A DNA stretch of 64,000 nt from Mucilaginibacter sp. dw_454 (lineage in GTDB: Bacteria; Bacteroidota; Bacteroidia; Sphingobacteriales; Sphingobacteriaceae). A program made the position numbers and the translations under genes. Shown piece after piece: positions 27,694 to 35,108 of the stretch. Under the pieces are notes generated by a model. That model saw only the letters and a list, made by a program, of their open reading frames with translations. It searched no databases and was not told the origin of the DNA. The DNA lies in NCBI RefSeq assembly GCF_018449775.1, contig NZ_JAAVVB010000003.1:186001-250000 (forward strand), in the 5' to 3' direction. Positions within the stretch are counted from its first letter, which is position 1; each line of letters starts with the position of its first letter.

Positions 27694-27712
27694 AACATTT
27701 AGTTTAAATGTT
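27694..27712. promoter_or_regulatory. Candidate antitoxin operator palindrome
   Basis: AACATTTA - GTT - TAAATGTT, perfect 8-bp arms with a 3-bp spacer, 6 bp upstream of the -33 box. It suits binding by a dimeric HTH antitoxin. Confidence 0.55.
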
Positions 27713-27740
27713 GAACCTAACAATCAGGCAATTAAAAAAT

Positions 27741-28472
27741 TTAAGCTGATATCTCCATACCAAACAAAACGGCAATATGCTCTTGAAGCCGTTGCTGCAC
27801 CAATTTGATATCCACCTCTCTACCTAACTCGGCTTGCATGGAGGTTACGGCCTTGTCGTCAATACCGCAAGGAATAATGTTTTTGAAAAAAGAAAGGTCG
27901 TTATTGACGTTAAACGCCAAGCCATGCATGGTAACCCAGCGGCTGCAACGCACCCCCATGGCGCTAATCTTACGGGCACGCTCATTATCGGGGTCCAGCC
28001 AAACGCCGGTATAACCTGGATAGCGCGAGGCAGTAATGCCAAAATCGGCCAGGGTAAGTATTACTGCTTCTTCCAGCGTGCGCAGGTATAAATGTATGTC
28101 GGTAAAGAAATTATCCAGGTCTAAAATAGGATAGCCAACTATCTGGCCGGGGCCATGATAAGTGATATCGCCGCCACGGTTGATATGATAATAAGTGGCG
28201 TGATTTTCCTCAAGGCCTTTTTCGTCCAGCAAAAGATGTTCTGGTTTGCCGCTATTACCCAAAGTATAAACATGCGGATGCTCGCAAAAAACAAGATAGT
28301 TAGGTGTGATTATTTCTTCAGATTGATGATCGCCGGCGGCAACTTGTAACTCGCGATTACGGATCTCCATTTTAAGCGCAATGCTGGCATTAAACAAAGC
28401 TTCCTGTTTTGCCCAGGCTTCTTTATAATCAATCAACCCCCAATCTTGCACCTGAACCTTTTTATTCTTCAT
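27741..28472 (-). CDS. lipB: Lipoyl(octanoyl) transferase LipB
   Basis: 243 aa. The substrate-pocket motif RGGDITYHGPGQIVGYPILD is exact. The catalytic Lys lies in ARKISAMGVRCSRWVTMHG and the catalytic Cys in NIIPCGIDDKAVTSM. LipB moves the octanoyl group from acyl carrier protein to lipoyl domains of 2-oxoacid dehydrogenases and the glycine cleavage H protein. The gene directly follows a phosphopantetheinyl transferase gene with a one-base gap. This makes sense metabolically, because the latter loads the ACP cofactor that LipB draws on. The N terminus has about 20 extra residues relative to short forms, common in Bacteroidota. Confidence 0.97.
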   Translation of the reverse strand: MKNKKVQVQDWGLIDYKEAWAKQEALFNASIALKMEIRNRELQVAAGDHQSEEIITPNYLVFCEHPHVYTLGNSGKPEHLLLDEKGLEENHATYYHINRGGDITYHGPGQIVGYPILDLDNFFTDIHLYLRTLEEAVILTLADFGITASRYPGYTGVWLDPDNERARKISAMGVRCSRWVTMHGLAFNVNNDLSFFKNIIPCGIDDKAVTSMQAELGREVDIKLVQQRLQEHIAVLFGMEISA

Positions 28473-28473
28473 C

Positions 28474-29112
28474 TTATCCCTTTACGTAGCCAATCATGTA
28501 GTCTTCGTACTGCAAATATCCAACGGTATAATCTATTCTGGTTGTTCCTTTGGTTAAAATGGCATTAAGCTGACCCTCTGTATGAAACGTAAAAGGCTTA
28601 AGTGCTATGTCCTCCATGAAGGATACCTCTTTTTGCCCATGACATTTATAAACAGCCTCTTTGGCACACCAGCAGGCATACAGGTGATTGATTTTTTCCT
28701 GCGGATCAATAAACGCCAATTCATCAGGCGATAAGAAACGGGCGGCAATGCGCTCAACCTTTTCTTTTACCTGCTCGATATCAATACCAACCGGGCTTTT
28801 ACGGCTAATCATTACCGCGGCATAATCAAACGAATGGCTTAGCGATATATGATAAGGCAACGATACCAAATAAGGTTTGCCGTGCTCGTCTACCTGGCAG
28901 TCTATGTATTCGTCAGTATGCAGCATTTTGCGTAATAGAACACGCGTACCTAACCAATGTAAATGGCGCTTACCGTTGCTGATTTTCTCTATAAAGGCTT
29001 TTTCATTATCATTTAGCTGCAACTGGTTGTACAGATCTTCTGCGTGCTCCTCTATTTTCCAGAGCGCAAATTCTGTATCATCATCAACCCGTTGGTGGTA
29101 AGCTATAGCCAT
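28474..29112 (-). CDS. 4'-phosphopantetheinyl transferase superfamily protein
   Basis: 212 aa from ATG 29112. An upstream in-frame ATG at 29139 lies inside the likely -7 promoter box and is rejected. The Sfp-type motifs are present: PVGIDIEQVKEKVERIAARF (Mg-binding Asp and Glu) and CWCAKEAVYK (WxxKEA). The substrate-binding region HISLSHSFDYAAVMIS is also typical. It transfers phosphopantetheine from CoA to a Ser of acyl or peptidyl carrier proteins. It may serve ACP or a secondary-metabolism carrier; the sequence cannot decide. Cotranscribed with lipB. Confidence 0.92.
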   Translation of the reverse strand: MAIAYHQRVDDDTEFALWKIEEHAEDLYNQLQLNDNEKAFIEKISNGKRHLHWLGTRVLLRKMLHTDEYIDCQVDEHGKPYLVSLPYHISLSHSFDYAAVMISRKSPVGIDIEQVKEKVERIAARFLSPDELAFIDPQEKINHLYACWCAKEAVYKCHGQKEVSFMEDIALKPFTFHTEGQLNAILTKGTTRIDYTVGYLQYEDYMIGYVKG

Positions 29113-29136
29113 GTGGTAAAATTGCAAAAAGCATGG

Positions 29137-29171
29137 CAAACATAGAGCAAATAATTCTAATTTTACCCAAA
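29137..29171 (-). promoter_or_regulatory. Promoter of the phosphopantetheinyl transferase-lipB operon
   Basis: On the minus strand TTTG (29171-29168), 23 bp, then TATGTTTG (29144-29137), a perfect -7 box. It lies 24 bp before the chosen ATG at 29112. Confidence 0.55.
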
Positions 29172-29187
29172 ATAGCCTCGTAGTTTT

Positions 29188-29724
29188 ATGATACTGTCTG
29201 ACAAGCGCATTCTTGAAGAAATAGATAAGGGTAACATCATTATTGAACCCTTTCAGCGCGAATGCCTGGGCACAAATTCATACGACGTTCATTTAGGAAA
29301 GTACCTGGCCACCTACAAGGATCGTGTGCTGGACGCGAAGCTGCATAACGAGATTGACAGCTTTGAAATACCTAAAGAAGGTTTCGTGTTGCAACCCAAT
29401 ACGCTGTATCTGGGTGTAACGGTAGAATACACCGAAACCCATGCACATGTACCTTTCTTGGAGGGCAAATCAAGTACAGGCCGCTTAGGTATAGATATCC
29501 ACGCTACCGCCGGTAAAGGTGATGTAGGTTTCTGCAATACCTGGACATTGGAGATATCATGCGCGCAACCCGTTAGGATATATCCGGGGATGCCTATCGG
29601 CCAGCTAATTTATTTTGTAGTTGAGGGTGAAATTGAAACCTTATACAACACCAAGAGCAACGCTAAATACAATAACAAAACCACACGCCCTGTTGAGAGT
29701 ATGATGTGGAAGAATAAGTTCTAA
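29188..29724 (+). CDS. dcd: dCTP deaminase
   Basis: 178 aa. It belongs to the dUTPase/Dcd trimeric beta-barrel family: MILSDKRILEEIDKGNIII at the start, FQRECLGTNSYDVHLG, the active-site stretch EGKSSTGRLGIDIHATAGKG, and WTLEIS with the expected catalytic Glu. It converts dCTP to dUTP for thymidylate synthesis. The segment AGKGDVGF replaces the more usual AGWIDPGF, a variant often seen in Bacteroidota. Whether the enzyme is mono- or bifunctional (dCTP deaminase-dUTPase) cannot be told here. It is divergent from the phosphopantetheinyl transferase gene. Confidence 0.93.
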   Translation: MILSDKRILEEIDKGNIIIEPFQRECLGTNSYDVHLGKYLATYKDRVLDAKLHNEIDSFEIPKEGFVLQPNTLYLGVTVEYTETHAHVPFLEGKSSTGRLGIDIHATAGKGDVGFCNTWTLEISCAQPVRIYPGMPIGQLIYFVVEGEIETLYNTKSNAKYNNKTTRPVESMMWKNKF

Positions 29725-29731
29725 GCCGCGC

Positions 29732-30574
29732 TTATTCTTTAACCAAAGTATATTTAGCCCAGAAATCGACGGATTTTGCTTCTGCATCATGGCTGCCGGA
29801 GCTGTTGCCTGAACCGCCGCGACCACCACCCATGCCACCACCACCGCCCATTCCACCGCCACCGCCATGACGACCACCGCCGCCACCCATTCCGCCGCCG
29901 CCATGACGACCACCGCCGCCGCCTGGAGTTGGATTACTGCTATCGCCACTCGGCTTTTTATCTATTTGGTCGGATTTGTTTAATTTGATGTTGAATGCCC
30001 ATTCGGTTTTTGGGTTGATATCAGCATGAAAAAGCGATAACGGAATCTGCTCTTCATAAATCAAATTCCCATGCGCGTCATAATTAATGGCAACTTTAAA
30101 ACCATATAAGTTTTGTTGGGTAAAAACATCGTTCTCCACATCTTTAAAACCATCAGCTTTAATGCGTTCTAACTTGGTTTGCACTATCTCCTGTTTCTTT
30201 TGCTGATCTGTTGGGTTGGGGGCAATTTCTGCATTGCCATCATCCTGCACCGGGAAAGAAACGCTGAATGTTTCTTTTTTGCGCCCCTTTGGGTCAATGC
30301 CTAAAGTAAGTCCCCTGGCCAATATCGCATTTTGCTGTGCCGGATCATCTGTTTTTACGACCAGGTATAAATTGGTTTTGTCGTTAGCTATACTATAGTT
30401 AATCCCGGTTTCGGGGTTGGTGTAACTCAATGTATCGCCCCATTCGGATAAGCTGCCGTCAATGCTGACATTGGCTGGCGCCGGTTTTAAACTTGTGGTT
30501 TGAGCAAAGCTTATATGTGCCGATAACAGCTGAGTAAATGCAATTGCCGCAAAGGCAGTATAGAGGTTTTTCAT
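29732..30574 (-). CDS. Secreted protein with CBM9-like domain and Gly/His-rich tail
   Basis: 280 aa from ATG 30574, which gives a clean signal peptide (MKNLYTAFAAIAFTQLLSA through SFAQ). The longer frame adds 36 residues without signal character. Residues about 30-190 resemble a CBM9-type sugar-binding-like fold (VSIDGSLSEWGDTLSYTNPE, FNIKLNKSD) common in Bacteroidota secreted proteins. A stretch of about 60 residues of Gly with regularly placed RHGGGG and GMGGGG blocks follows, then the tail VDFWAKYTLVKE. Role unknown; the Gly/His/Met composition could bind metal, which is only inference. It converges on dcd with just 7 bp between the stops. Confidence 0.75.
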   Translation of the reverse strand: MKNLYTAFAAIAFTQLLSAHISFAQTTSLKPAPANVSIDGSLSEWGDTLSYTNPETGINYSIANDKTNLYLVVKTDDPAQQNAILARGLTLGIDPKGRKKETFSVSFPVQDDGNAEIAPNPTDQQKKQEIVQTKLERIKADGFKDVENDVFTQQNLYGFKVAINYDAHGNLIYEEQIPLSLFHADINPKTEWAFNIKLNKSDQIDKKPSGDSSNPTPGGGGGRHGGGGMGGGGGRHGGGGGMGGGGGMGGGRGGSGNSSGSHDAEAKSVDFWAKYTLVKE

Positions 30575-30637
30575 GATAGGTGGTGTTGTAAAACAAAACA
30601 TAAACAACATTTTAACCTGTTTATTGCACTTTTTGGT

Positions 30638-30645
30638 TAATTTTG
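30638..30645 (+). promoter_or_regulatory. Putative -7 box of clpS with very short leader
   Basis: TAATTTTG matches TAnnTTTG; the clpS ATG begins only 11 bp after its last base, implying a leader of a few nucleotides. Confidence 0.5.
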
Positions 30646-30655
30646 TATCTACATT

Positions 30656-30940
30656 ATGCCGAATACAGAAACACAAGAACAAACCTTTACGCTCGAGGAG
30701 TTACTGGCAGGGTTTAAAGAGCTGCATCGCCTTATATTATGGAATGACGATCATAATACTTTTGACCACGTTATCCACTGCATGATTAAATACCTTGACT
30801 ATAATGAAACTCAAGCCGAGCGCATAGCCTGGAAGGTGCATAACGAAGGCAAATGCGCGGTATTAGAGGGCTCATTTACCGAGGTTGAAGTGTACCGCAA
30901 AATATTACAACAAGAAGGATTGACGGTAAGTGTGGATTAG
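30656..30940 (+). CDS. clpS: ATP-dependent Clp protease adaptor ClpS
   Basis: 94 aa. The ClpS core is evident: LILWNDDHNTFDHVIHCMIK (the Asn-Asp-Asp substrate pocket), ERIAWKVHNEGKCAVLEG and the final helix EVYRKILQQEGLTV. ClpS binds ClpA/ClpC N domains and delivers N-degron substrates to the protease. The short N-terminal extension is normal. The gene stands alone between divergent and convergent neighbours. It is followed by a bidirectional terminator set between two heptamer-repeat arms. Confidence 0.95.
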   Translation: MPNTETQEQTFTLEELLAGFKELHRLILWNDDHNTFDHVIHCMIKYLDYNETQAERIAWKVHNEGKCAVLEGSFTEVEVYRKILQQEGLTVSVD

Positions 30941-31065
30941 TTAGATAGATTAGAGACTAGTGATTAGATAAATCCGCTTTAAAATATAAAAGCCCTCGCG
31001 TTTGCGAGGGCTTTCTTGTTATCTTGAAACTGAGATTAAAAAACTAACCTCTAGTCTTTAATCAC
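30935..31065. repeat. Heptamer-phased inverted arms around the clpS/ilvE terminator
   Basis: The left arm has GATTAGA, GACTAGT, GATTAGA at 30948, 30955 and 30962 (7 bp apart) plus GATTAGT at 30935 overlapping the clpS stop. The right arm (about 31040-31065) contains CTAACCT, CTAGTCT, TTAATCA, the inverse complement of the same words. The clpS/ilvE terminator hairpin lies between the arms. Confidence 0.75.
30989..31014. terminator. Bidirectional terminator between clpS and ilvE
   Basis: AAAGCCCTCGC (30989-30999) pairs perfectly with 31004-31014 around loop GTTT; A-rich on one side and T-rich on the other, so it can serve both convergent genes. Confidence 0.88.
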
Positions 31066-31073
31066 TGTGATCG

Positions 31074-32138
31074 TTAGATCACATAATTCCAACCATGAGT
31101 ATCGGGCGCATTACCGTAGCGGATAGCATCCAGGGTAGCCAATGCTCTTTTAGAAAACGCGCGTTCTGCCGGATCTGGTAACTTGTATTCTTCTCCATTC
31201 AAACTGATAGAGCCTACCGGCGCGATAGTTGCAGCAGTGCCTGCACCAAATGCGTCCTGTAATTTACCATCTTTGGCACCTGCAATAATTTCATCAACAG
31301 AAACTTTGCGCTCTTCTACCGGCACACCAAAATCATGTGCCAATTGAATCACTGTATCGCGGGTTACGCCATCAAGAATTGTATCCAAAGCAGGTGGCGT
31401 TACCACTTTGCCGTCAATTACAAACATCGCGTTAGCGGCACCCATTTCTTCAATGTATTTGTGCTCTTTTGCGTCGGTCCAGATCAGTTGATCAAAGCCT
31501 TCTTCGGTTGCTTTTTTTGCCGGGAACATTGAACCACCATAGTTACCTGATGATTTAGCAAAGCCCATACCACCTTCAGCCGAACGGGTATAATGTGTTT
31601 CGATTTTAACGCGCAACGGTTTGGTAAAATAAGGGCCAACCGGGCAAAGTAAAACCATGTATTTATAAGTTTTTGATGGCGCTACACCTAAGAATTGGTC
31701 AGTAGCGAACATAAACGGACGAATGTATAATGAGTGGCCAGCTGCGCTCGGAATCCAATCGCGATCGATATCTACAATAGCGGCTAAGCTTTGTAGAAAA
31801 ACGTCTTCAGGAATAGTTGGCATGCACAAGCGCTCTGCCGACTTATTAAAGCGCGCCGCATTTTTATCTGGGCGGAAGATAGATACCTTACCGTCGGCGT
31901 GTTTGTAGGCCTTTATGCCTTCAAAAAATGATTGGCCGTAATGCAAAGAAGAAATACCAGGACTGACCGTAATTTCGCCATAAGGAACAATTTCAAAATT
32001 TTTCCATTCGCCGTCGCTGTAATCAGCAACCAGCATGTGGTCAGAAAAAGTGCGTCCAAAAACTAGGTTGCTCATGTCGGTCTCTGCCAAACGCGACTTG
32101 GTGGTCCTGGTGATTTTGATGTCCAAAGTATCAGTCAT
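31074..32138 (-). CDS. ilvE: Branched-chain amino acid aminotransferase
   Basis: 354 aa, the longer type II (eukaryote-like) BCAT length. The PLP Lys lies in GFAKSSGNYGGSMFPAKKA; further signatures are WTDAKEHKYIEEMGAANAMF, the TRDTVIQLAHDFG helix and AFGAGTAATIAPVG near the cofactor phosphate. It exchanges amino groups between Leu, Ile or Val and 2-oxoglutarate in the cytoplasm. It is monocistronic: a terminator lies 60 bp past its stop and 170 bp separate it from the next gene upstream. No complete TAnnTTTG box was seen. Confidence 0.96.
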   Translation of the reverse strand: MTDTLDIKITRTTKSRLAETDMSNLVFGRTFSDHMLVADYSDGEWKNFEIVPYGEITVSPGISSLHYGQSFFEGIKAYKHADGKVSIFRPDKNAARFNKSAERLCMPTIPEDVFLQSLAAIVDIDRDWIPSAAGHSLYIRPFMFATDQFLGVAPSKTYKYMVLLCPVGPYFTKPLRVKIETHYTRSAEGGMGFAKSSGNYGGSMFPAKKATEEGFDQLIWTDAKEHKYIEEMGAANAMFVIDGKVVTPPALDTILDGVTRDTVIQLAHDFGVPVEERKVSVDEIIAGAKDGKLQDAFGAGTAATIAPVGSISLNGEEYKLPDPAERAFSKRALATLDAIRYGNAPDTHGWNYVI

Positions 32139-32308
32139 TGCTTTACGTATTAAGTATAATTCAGGATTGCAATTTACCTAATTTACAGTGTGTTTAGCAA
32201 AAGGAAAATGAAATTTGTTATGCATGCAGAATATTTCGTTGCATGGGTATGACACAATATAGTCGCTTAAATAAAAAGCATCACAGCAAAACAATATTTT
32301 GAAAGCGA

Positions 32309-33337
32309 CTACTTAAGCCCGGCCAGTTTTGTTTGGACGTCTTTTTTATACATCCCCTTCGGGAACTTTTTAATGTATTCTTGCCCAATGGTTTTGGCTA
32401 ATAGACTACGGTTGCTTTTAACAGCATCGCTAATGTATTGGTAACCCAATTGCTCAACAACCGGGCCGGGTAAAAACCTAGTAGCGCCAAGCCAGCGGAT
32501 GTACTGGGGGCCGTATTTAGTATTAAATCCTTCAGCTTCAGCAACGGTTATACCATAGTCAGGCACAAGTTGGTTTGGTTTAATATTTTGCGCCTTAACC
32601 TTTAACCATGATTTGGTTTGTTTGTACCAGAGATAGTTATTGGCAAATAAATAATACTGTGGTCCTGCCGGAAATATGCCTGGTTTTAGGTCGGCTTTAT
32701 CAAATACGTTGATAACCAATTGCTCCAATTTTTCTTTATATTGATCAAACTGGATAAGCTCGTAAAGGTTATTATAGGTTGCCGCAGTTAGTTCGGAGAT
32801 AATTAGTTTTTTATCTTTCGCATTAATAGCCGACTGTTTAACTGCTGCTATTTTTTTATCGCGCATAGCAAAATAAGGTTTTACCAATTTTTGATCTAAA
32901 GCCTCTAGACTCAAACTGGTGTATGCCGCGTCGTTTTGTAGAAAGAAAGGATATTCATTTACATTAACGGACATTAAAGCGTTGTTTTCGGGCAATGCAT
33001 TACCGGCGATAAGTTTAAAACCTTTGTCGCTCAACTCTACCTTTAAGCTTTTACCGGCACCCAGCAATATTAAATGAAAGTTTTGCTGAAAGATAAGATC
33101 TCCAAATTTTTGATCCTTAACAGGTAGAGTCACAGAGAACGAGCCGTTTTTCTTAACGGGTATTTTTATGGAGTTAGCCTCATCAAAACCGTAAATAAGC
33201 GGGATATTGATTTTGAGTTCTGCCTGGCCGGTATAATTTTTAATGGTGCCACTCAACCTAAATTGCGCGAACGATTGTGTGCTGCAAATTACCAACAGCA
33301 AAAAGAAATACTTTTTTATAATTGAGATAAGGTGCAC
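32309..33337 (-). CDS. Secreted hypothetical protein resembling the N-terminal part of TlpA-type proteins
   Basis: 342 aa. A signal peptide (about residues 1-24, ending QSFAQ) is followed by a beta-rich domain, FRLSGTIKNYTGQAELKIN, similar in style to DUF4369 domains that precede thioredoxin domains in Bacteroidota. A helical region follows (residues about 130-330). No CxxC thioredoxin motif is present, so it is not itself a disulfide oxidoreductase. Probably periplasmic. It follows the SirB1-like gene by 5 bp and is likely cotranscribed. Function unknown. Confidence 0.7.
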   Translation of the reverse strand: MHLISIIKKYFFLLLVICSTQSFAQFRLSGTIKNYTGQAELKINIPLIYGFDEANSIKIPVKKNGSFSVTLPVKDQKFGDLIFQQNFHLILLGAGKSLKVELSDKGFKLIAGNALPENNALMSVNVNEYPFFLQNDAAYTSLSLEALDQKLVKPYFAMRDKKIAAVKQSAINAKDKKLIISELTAATYNNLYELIQFDQYKEKLEQLVINVFDKADLKPGIFPAGPQYYLFANNYLWYKQTKSWLKVKAQNIKPNQLVPDYGITVAEAEGFNTKYGPQYIRWLGATRFLPGPVVEQLGYQYISDAVKSNRSLLAKTIGQEYIKKFPKGMYKKDVQTKLAGLK

Positions 33338-33342
33338 AGATT

Positions 33343-34200
33343 TTAATCCAATATAAATAGTAGCTGCTTCAGTTCCTCAACTTTTTCGGCAGAGCCCAAA
33401 TGTTCATAAGAGCTGATGAGGTTACGCAGTACGCGTTTAATAATATCAGTATTTGAGCATGGCTCGTAAAACTGCTTATCAAAAGTAAGATTAAGCTGTT
33501 TCAAAAACATATCTACATCCCTGCGGCCAAAAATGAAACCTTTATTGAATGCATTTATGTAAAATAAAATGCCGCTTTCAAATTCGCTCTCTTTGCTTTC
33601 GTCCAGGTAGGCCAATATAAAATGTTGCGGCAGGTTTACACCATGCACCGGGATGTCCAGTTTTTGAGCGATGATAGAGTAGATAATAGCCAACAGGATC
33701 TGGTTGCCTTTTTTGATTTCCATTACCTGGCTCAGGTAACTGTTTTGCGGGTCCTGGTGATTACTGGTGTTGCCGCTAAAGCCATGCATGTGGTAGAATA
33801 CGTGGTTAATAAGCTTAACCTGTTCTACGGGGCTGGCTTCATTATTCATCTGGATCCAAACATCGCGCTTAATGGTTTCTAACTGATTGATGATCTTTTG
33901 CTCATCCAGATCTGGATATTGATAGCGGTTAATGATGAGTATACCTTGCAGCAAATCAAAAGCACCACCCTGATACCAAAGTTTCAGGTCGTTTTGTACA
34001 ATGCCGAATTGAATTTCATGCACCAGATTGGCAATACGCTCCTGCTGTATCGAGTCAAAAGCCTGCTCGAAAGCAGATTCCAGATGCTCAATTGCTATGC
34101 TACCGTACGACAACAATTTGTCATGAACGTGGTTATATATTTCCGGATCGGGATCGTCCAGCAAACGTATTAATGAATTTACTTCAGTTAGATTAATCAT
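33343..34200 (-). CDS. SirB1-like transglutaminase-fold protein
   Basis: 285 aa. The N-terminal region (residues 1-80) is helical and HEAT-like (SLIRLLDDPDPEIYNHVHDK). The middle carries the Transglut_core2/SirB1 segment: QDPQNSYLSQVMEIKKGNQ, LAIIYSIIAQKLDIPVHGVN, LPQHFILAY and YINAFNKG. In SirB1-type proteins the transglutaminase Cys is commonly missing, and none is visible in this segment, so a binding rather than catalytic role is likely. Cytoplasmic by prediction. It is divergent from the methyltransferase gene, with 41 bp between the starts. Confidence 0.82.
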   Translation of the reverse strand: MINLTEVNSLIRLLDDPDPEIYNHVHDKLLSYGSIAIEHLESAFEQAFDSIQQERIANLVHEIQFGIVQNDLKLWYQGGAFDLLQGILIINRYQYPDLDEQKIINQLETIKRDVWIQMNNEASPVEQVKLINHVFYHMHGFSGNTSNHQDPQNSYLSQVMEIKKGNQILLAIIYSIIAQKLDIPVHGVNLPQHFILAYLDESKESEFESGILFYINAFNKGFIFGRRDVDMFLKQLNLTFDKQFYEPCSNTDIIKRVLRNLISSYEHLGSAEKVEELKQLLFILD

Positions 34201-34241
34201 TAGTACCGCTAAAATACGAACGTTTATATAATTTTACAACC

Positions 34242-35027
34242 ATGTTAAATCTACGGTTCGCAAAAGACTACCTGTTGTATCGCTTAAAAGCCAAAACCAG
34301 GCACGGCCTGCACTCGCCATTTGTTTACAGGTTGGTTGATGAAATTATATACGATTTTCATGCCAAAAACGTATACGTCGAGGTGGAAGGCGTGCGTAAA
34401 GGCCTGTTAAATGACGACCGGGTGATCACTATTACAGATCTCGGTGCCGGCTCGCACGTCAATAATAATAAACAGAAGCGGGTAGGGGATATAGCTAAAA
34501 ATGCGCTTAAACCACCCAAGCTGGCGCAATTGATCTATCGCCTGGTGGCCGACCAGCAGCCAAAAAATATCATTGAGCTGGGCACTTGCCTGGGTACTAC
34601 CAGCATCTATCTGCAAAAAGCTGCGCCTAATGCCAAAGTCTACACATTGGAAGGCTGCCCGGAAACAGCCAAAGTTGCCAAAGAAAGTTTTACAAAAACG
34701 GACACAAAAGACATCGAACTAATTACCGGTAATTTTGACGATACCTTAAAAAGTGTGATCGATAGTTTGGATCAGCTGGATTTTGTGTTTGTGGATGGTA
34801 ATCATCAAAAAGACGCAACATTAAAATATTTTGAATGGTGCCTGCCCAAAGTACATGACAATACACTATTAATATTTGACGATATCTATTGGAGCGAAGG
34901 TATGAAACAAGCCTGGGCGCAAATCAAAGCGCATCCGCAGGTAACGGTAACTGTAGATCTGTTTTGGATAGGGTTGGTGTATTTAAGAAAAGGGCAGGTT
35001 AAGGAAGATTTTGTGATTAAGATATGA
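34242..35027 (+). CDS. Class I SAM-dependent methyltransferase
   Basis: 261 aa. The SAM-binding glycine motif is IIELGTCLGTTSIYLQKAAP, followed by the acidic loop VYTLEGCPE and the motif DFVFVDGNHQKDATLKYFEW. The later FDDIYWSEGMKQAW resembles O-methyltransferase family 3 enzymes. The N-terminal 40 residues (YLLYRLKAKTRHGLHSPFVY) form a conserved leader in Bacteroidota homologues. Substrate unknown. A near-consensus -7 box (TAATTTTA, 34229-34236) lies 5 bp before the ATG. Heptamer-repeat arms follow the gene. Confidence 0.85.
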   Translation: MLNLRFAKDYLLYRLKAKTRHGLHSPFVYRLVDEIIYDFHAKNVYVEVEGVRKGLLNDDRVITITDLGAGSHVNNNKQKRVGDIAKNALKPPKLAQLIYRLVADQQPKNIIELGTCLGTTSIYLQKAAPNAKVYTLEGCPETAKVAKESFTKTDTKDIELITGNFDDTLKSVIDSLDQLDFVFVDGNHQKDATLKYFEWCLPKVHDNTLLIFDDIYWSEGMKQAWAQIKAHPQVTVTVDLFWIGLVYLRKGQVKEDFVIKI

Positions 35028-35033
35028 GGTAGG

Positions 35034-35108
35034 TTTTACGTTGGACGTTGTAAGTTTTACGTTTTTTTCTCTCACGTATAACATCAAACGTAACACGTAT
35101 AACATCTA
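35034..35108. repeat. Heptamer-phased inverted arms between the methyltransferase and BamA-like genes
   Basis: Left arm TTTTACG, TTGGACG, TTGTAAG, TTTTACG at 35034, 35041, 35048 and 35055. Right arm ACGTATA, ACATCAA, ACGTAAC, ACGTATA, ACATCTA at 35074, 35081, 35088, 35095 and 35102. Both have period exactly 7 and the right arm is roughly the inverse complement of the left. It lies between convergent genes and overlaps the last codon or stop of the BamA-like gene. Confidence 0.85.

Noticed and set aside
29113..29139. Longer start for the phosphopantetheinyl transferase
   Set aside because: The upstream ATG lies inside a perfect -7 promoter box and the added residues lack family likeness.
29641..29949. 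102-codon frame rich in Ala/Val overlapping dcd and the Gly-rich gene
   Set aside because: Product of the GC-rich minisatellite read in another frame; low complexity and no start context.
30575..30682. 36-residue N-terminal extension of the CBM9-like protein
   Set aside because: It would precede a clean signal peptide, has no signal character and overlaps the clpS 5' end.
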